Source: Pelagibacterium sp.
Lineage (GTDB): Bacteria > Pseudomonadota > Alphaproteobacteria > Rhizobiales > Devosiaceae
DNA length: 36,639 nucleotides
Direction of reading: 5' to 3'
Assembly (NCBI GenBank): GCA_002723255.1
Contig: PBNW01000055.1
Coordinates: forward strand, 1-36,639
Part shown: one piece after another, positions 34,181-36,639 of the stretch
Layout of the letters: each line of letters starts with the position of its first letter
Numbering within the stretch: the first letter of the stretch is position 1
Notes under the pieces: model-generated
Databases searched by the model: none
Told to the model about the DNA's origin: nothing
What the model saw: the letters and a program-made list of their open reading frames with translations, nothing else
Made by a program: the position numbers and the translations under genes

Positions 34181-35637
34181 TATGCCACCTCGTGCCGAAC
34201 GATATGGCTCGGCCCTTCGACGGTCTCGAAATAAAAGCGCTTGAGAAGATTTTTCGCCGCCAGCATCCGATAATCAGCACTGGCCCGCCAGTCGGTCAGC
34301 GGCTGGAAATCCTCTTCGAATTTACCCAACGCCGCCTCGACCGTTTCCAGCGTCCAGGGCTTGCCGATCAGCGCCGCCTCGATAGCCTTTGCCCGCTTTG
34401 GGGTCGCGGCCATGCCGCCATAGGCGATGACTGCCGTCGCCACCACGCCATCTGCAATTTTCACCCGAAAGGCACCGAGCGTTGCTGTGATATCCTCATC
34501 GCGCCGCTTGGTGACCTTATGCACCCCGAACAGCTCATCGGTACCCGGCACGGGCACCGAGACGCTTTCCACGAACTCACCCTTCTCCCGGTCCTGCTTG
34601 CCATAGGCGATGAAGAAATCCTCCAGTTTCACCAGCCGCCGAACACCGCCCCTGCGGAGCGTAACCTGCGCTCCCAGCGCGATCAGCGGCGGTGGGGTAT
34701 CGCCGATCGGCGAACCATTGGCGATATTGCCGCCGATGGTTCCCATCGCCCGCACCTGCGCCCCGCCGATCCTGTCAAACAATTCGACCATCTGCGGAAT
34801 ATGGACGGCAATGATCTCGAACGCCTTGGCGTAGCTAACGCCGGCCCCGAAAACGATCCGTCCGTCCTCGACGGACACTTCCCCCATCAGGTGGCCGATA
34901 ATCACAACCGGGGCGATCTCGCGCATGAACTTTGTGACCCACAGCCCCACATCGGTCGCGCCAGCAACGATCGTCGCCTCGGGCATCGCCTCGAGCACCG
35001 CCGCAAGATCATCGACATCGGCGGGGATGATCGTCTTGCCGCGCGTTCCCTCGACCACCACCCGTCGCCCGTCCTCGAGCTCGGTCAAATTCGCAAGGAT
35101 CTCCCCACGCTCCTTGTTGAGCGCATCTTCGAGCACCGAGCCATAATTGGACACCGCCTGGGCCGCGCGCACGATGGGGGCATAACCCGTGCAGCGGCAC
35201 AGATTGCCCTGCAAGGCCTTTTCGATCTCGGGAACGGATGGATTGGGATTGGCCAGCCACAGCCCGTAAAGGCTCATCACGAACCCCGGCGTGCAGAACC
35301 CGCACTGGCTTCCATGGTAGTCGACCATGGCCTGTTGCACCGGATGCAAGTTGCCATCGGCACCCTTGAGATGCTCGACGGTCACCACATGCGCGCCATC
35401 CAGCATCGAAACCAGCATTATGCACGCATTTGCAGGCAAATATCGCACAACTCCACCACTTTTACGGCCAACAATGACGGTACAGGCCCCGCAATCTCCC
35501 TCAGCGCAGCCTTCCTTGGTGCCCCGCAGGACACGGTCCAATCGCAGGAAATCGAGCAGCGTCCGGTCCGGCTCAAGCGTGTCCAGCTCGACCAGATTAT
35601 CGTTGAGATAGAAGCAGATAGCGGTGCGCGGGTCCAA
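34180..35637 (-). CDS. xdhA: xanthine dehydrogenase small subunit (2Fe-2S and FAD)
   Basis: The 485-residue subunit passes electrons from the molybdenum site to NAD+. The N-terminal ferredoxin domain has C44, C49, C52 (KEGCAEGDCGACTV) and C72. The second cluster has C112, C115, C147 and C149 (QCGFCTPGF, NLCRCTGYAP). From about 190 the FAD domain follows with IVAGATDVGLWVTKF and MGTIGGNIANGSPIGDTPPPLIALGA. Both clusters are complete. The start is TTG 35637, supported by GGGAG six bases upstream and the closeness of the uraH stop (2 bp). I see no better ATG before the first conserved block. It is followed directly by xdhB. Confidence 0.96.
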   Translation of the reverse strand: MDPRTAICFYLNDNLVELDTLEPDRTLLDFLRLDRVLRGTKEGCAEGDCGACTVIVGRKSGGVVRYLPANACIMLVSMLDGAHVVTVEHLKGADGNLHPVQQAMVDYHGSQCGFCTPGFVMSLYGLWLANPNPSVPEIEKALQGNLCRCTGYAPIVRAAQAVSNYGSVLEDALNKERGEILANLTELEDGRRVVVEGTRGKTIIPADVDDLAAVLEAMPEATIVAGATDVGLWVTKFMREIAPVVIIGHLMGEVSVEDGRIVFGAGVSYAKAFEIIAVHIPQMVELFDRIGGAQVRAMGTIGGNIANGSPIGDTPPPLIALGAQVTLRRGGVRRLVKLEDFFIAYGKQDREKGEFVESVSVPVPGTDELFGVHKVTKRRDEDITATLGAFRVKIADGVVATAVIAYGGMAATPKRAKAIEAALIGKPWTLETVEAALGKFEEDFQPLTDWRASADYRMLAAKNLLKRFYFETVEGPSHIVRHEVA

Positions 35638-35639
35638 GC

Positions 35640-35996
35640 TCAGCTCCCGCGATAGGTCGAATAGCCGAAGGGAGAGACCAGCAACGGCACATGATAATGC
35701 GCCTGGCTGTCACTCACCCTGAAATCGACTGCCACCACGTCGAGAAATTCGACGGCTTTGCCGTTGATTCTGCTGAAATATTCTCCGACATGGAAGTTCA
35801 GCCGGTAGGCCCCTTCCGCCAATGATTCCCCCTCCAGCAAAGGCCCGTCGCACCGCCCGTCATCATTGGTGACCACCGACCGCTCGAACACTGCCGCCTC
35901 GCCATTTACCCTGTAAAGATCGATGGTCATTCCCTTCGCAGGGGTCCCGTTCGCGGTATCTAGAACGTGGGTCGTCAGCCGTCCGGTTGTGGTCAT
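35640..35996 (-). CDS. uraH: 5-hydroxyisourate hydrolase (transthyretin-like)
   Basis: The 118-residue enzyme hydrolyses 5-hydroxyisourate, the product of urate oxidation, to OHCU. It begins MTTTGRLTTHVLDTANGTPAKGM, where the histidine in TTHVLD (H10) is an active-site residue. It ends in HYHVPLLVSPFGYSTYRGS with the conserved YRGS tetrapeptide. Length is typical. The frame is open to 36146, but ATG 35996 has GGAG upstream and matches the family start. No N-terminal signal is present, so it is cytoplasmic. It heads the minus-strand purine operon and diverges from puuE. The next enzyme, OHCU decarboxylase (UraD), is not found in the window. Confidence 0.96.
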   Translation of the reverse strand: MTTTGRLTTHVLDTANGTPAKGMTIDLYRVNGEAAVFERSVVTNDDGRCDGPLLEGESLAEGAYRLNFHVGEYFSRINGKAVEFLDVVAVDFRVSDSQAHYHVPLLVSPFGYSTYRGS

Positions 35997-36078
35997 GCCT
36001 GCTCCAAGCGCCATTGGATTTTCCCCAACTATCAACCCAAAAATTGCCCTGCGAAAGGGGGCGGGCACAGAATTTTTT

Positions 36079-36092
36079 ACCACATGGTCCAA
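36079..36092. promoter_or_regulatory. operator-like site in the uraH/puuE divergent promoter
   Basis: ACCACATGGTCCAA lies inside a larger imperfect palindrome bounded by AATTTTT (36071-36077) and AAAAATT (36091-36097). The core ACCA-CA-TGGT is symmetric. It is 53 bp before puuE and 83 bp before uraH and so could control both. Its partner is at 19324-19337, upstream of the purine transporter. The rest of 35997-36144 shows no assignable -35/-10. Confidence 0.45.
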
Positions 36093-36144
36093 AAATTTGT
36101 GTCTAAGGTACGCTCCTGTTTGTCTGCCCGTCATGGAGTACGCC

Positions 36145-36639
36145 ATGCGTTATCCCCGCGATCTGGCCGGATACGGCCCCAACCCACCCCATGCCAATTG
36201 GCCCGGCGGCGCCAATATCGCGATCCAGTTCGTCCTCAACTACGAAGAGGGCGGGGAAAACAACATCCTGCATGGCGATGAGGCCTCCGAAGCCTTTCTG
36301 GCCGATGTGGTGGGCGCCGCGCCCTGGCCCGGTGCGCGGCACTGGAACATCGAATCCATGTATGAATATGGTGCCCGGGTCGGTTTCTGGCGGCTGCACA
36401 AGCTGTTCACGCAGAACAACCTGCCCGTTACGGTCTATGGCGTTGCCACCGCGCTGATGCGCGCGCCGCAGCAGGTGCAGGCCATGCTCGACGCCGATTG
36501 GGAAATCGCCTCCCATGGCTATAAATGGGTCGAGCACAAGGACATGGAGCGGCAGGACGAAGCGGCCCAGATCGCCGAAGCAGTAAGGCTGCACACCGTC
36601 GCGAGGGGAACGCGGCCGCTCGGCTGGTACACGGGGCGT
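36145..36639 (+). CDS. puuE: allantoinase PuuE, polysaccharide-deacetylase type (partial, runs off the window)
   Basis: The visible 165 residues start MRYPRDLAGYGPNPPHANWPGG, the recognisable beginning of metal-independent allantoinase PuuE. NIAIQFVLNYEEGGENNILHGD follows, then RHWNIESMYEYGARVGFWRL, PVTVYGVATAL and WEIASHGYKWVEHKD, all family blocks. It hydrolyses allantoin to allantoate. An in-frame ATG at 36133 exists, but ATG 36145 has TGGAG seven bases upstream and fits the family start. It diverges from uraH. In some relatives a UraD domain is fused to PuuE or lies directly after it. The missing uraD may therefore be just beyond the window. Confidence 0.95.
   Translation, partial: MRYPRDLAGYGPNPPHANWPGGANIAIQFVLNYEEGGENNILHGDEASEAFLADVVGAAPWPGARHWNIESMYEYGARVGFWRLHKLFTQNNLPVTVYGVATALMRAPQQVQAMLDADWEIASHGYKWVEHKDMERQDEAAQIAEAVRLHTVARGTRPLGWYTGR

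Noticed and set aside
32123-34234. 703-codon open frame on the plus strand opposite xdhB
   Set aside because: It lies entirely antisense to a clearly conserved gene and its translation has no recognisable domain, with a His/Arg/Gly-rich composition typical of antisense frames in GC-rich DNA.
33766-35655. 629-codon open frame on the plus strand opposite xdhA and the start of xdhB
   Set aside because: Same reason: antisense to complete xdh genes with intact iron-sulfur and FAD motifs, and no protein family visible.

Overview
The window is high-GC, gene-dense DNA from an alphaproteobacterium, most likely order Hyphomicrobiales (Rhizobiales). Support comes from the gene families, the PuuD-type urate oxidase route, the BMP-type and RbsA-type ABC transporters, and an intergenic repeat of the AGAGCRTTTCC type common in that order. 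A Devosiaceae-like host is a guess. I see no phage, insertion sequence, CRISPR array, tRNA or rRNA.

Layout. (1) 1-365: end of an unknown gene coupled to an EmrE-like SMR efflux protein. (2) 375-7880, minus strand: propionyl-CoA block made of an acrylyl-CoA reductase (AcuI), propionyl-CoA carboxylase (pccB, pccA), methylmalonyl-CoA mutase, its epimerase and a 93-residue helical protein. It carries acryloyl/propionyl-CoA to succinyl-CoA. (3) 7949-11124: a membrane-anchored 586-residue protein diverges from a degenerate receiver protein, followed by a 65-residue exported peptide. The non-coding DNA here is full of hairpins and U-runs, including one whose loop exposes an anti-Shine-Dalgarno-like CCCUCCCU. 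(4) 11370-13702: trehalose genes otsB-otsA with a possible general-stress promoter. (5) 13762-18736: RbsA/RbsC-type sugar ABC operon diverging from a LacI repressor, with two well-formed operators 21 bp apart. (6) 18740-19120: small membrane-anchored acidic protein.

(7) 19350-36639: a large purine island. A BMP-type purine/nucleoside transporter is followed by adenine deaminase. After a small membrane protein come, on the minus strand, uraH-xdhA-xdhB-xdhC-puuD-guaD and then glcB (malate synthase G). Divergently, puuE (allantoinase) runs off the window end. Together they take up purines, deaminate adenine and guanine, oxidise to urate, open the ring, and use the resulting glyoxylate through malate synthase. 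OHCU decarboxylase (uraD) is not in the window.

The most notable observations are an in-frame amber codon at position 30 of an otherwise intact puuD, a similar operator-like motif (TGGTCCAA core) upstream of both the purine transporter and the uraH/puuE divergent promoter, and the hairpin-rich stretch around the receiver gene. I found nothing that is clearly a new multi-gene system; the RNA-rich region at 9.7-11.1 kb is the best candidate for undescribed biology.
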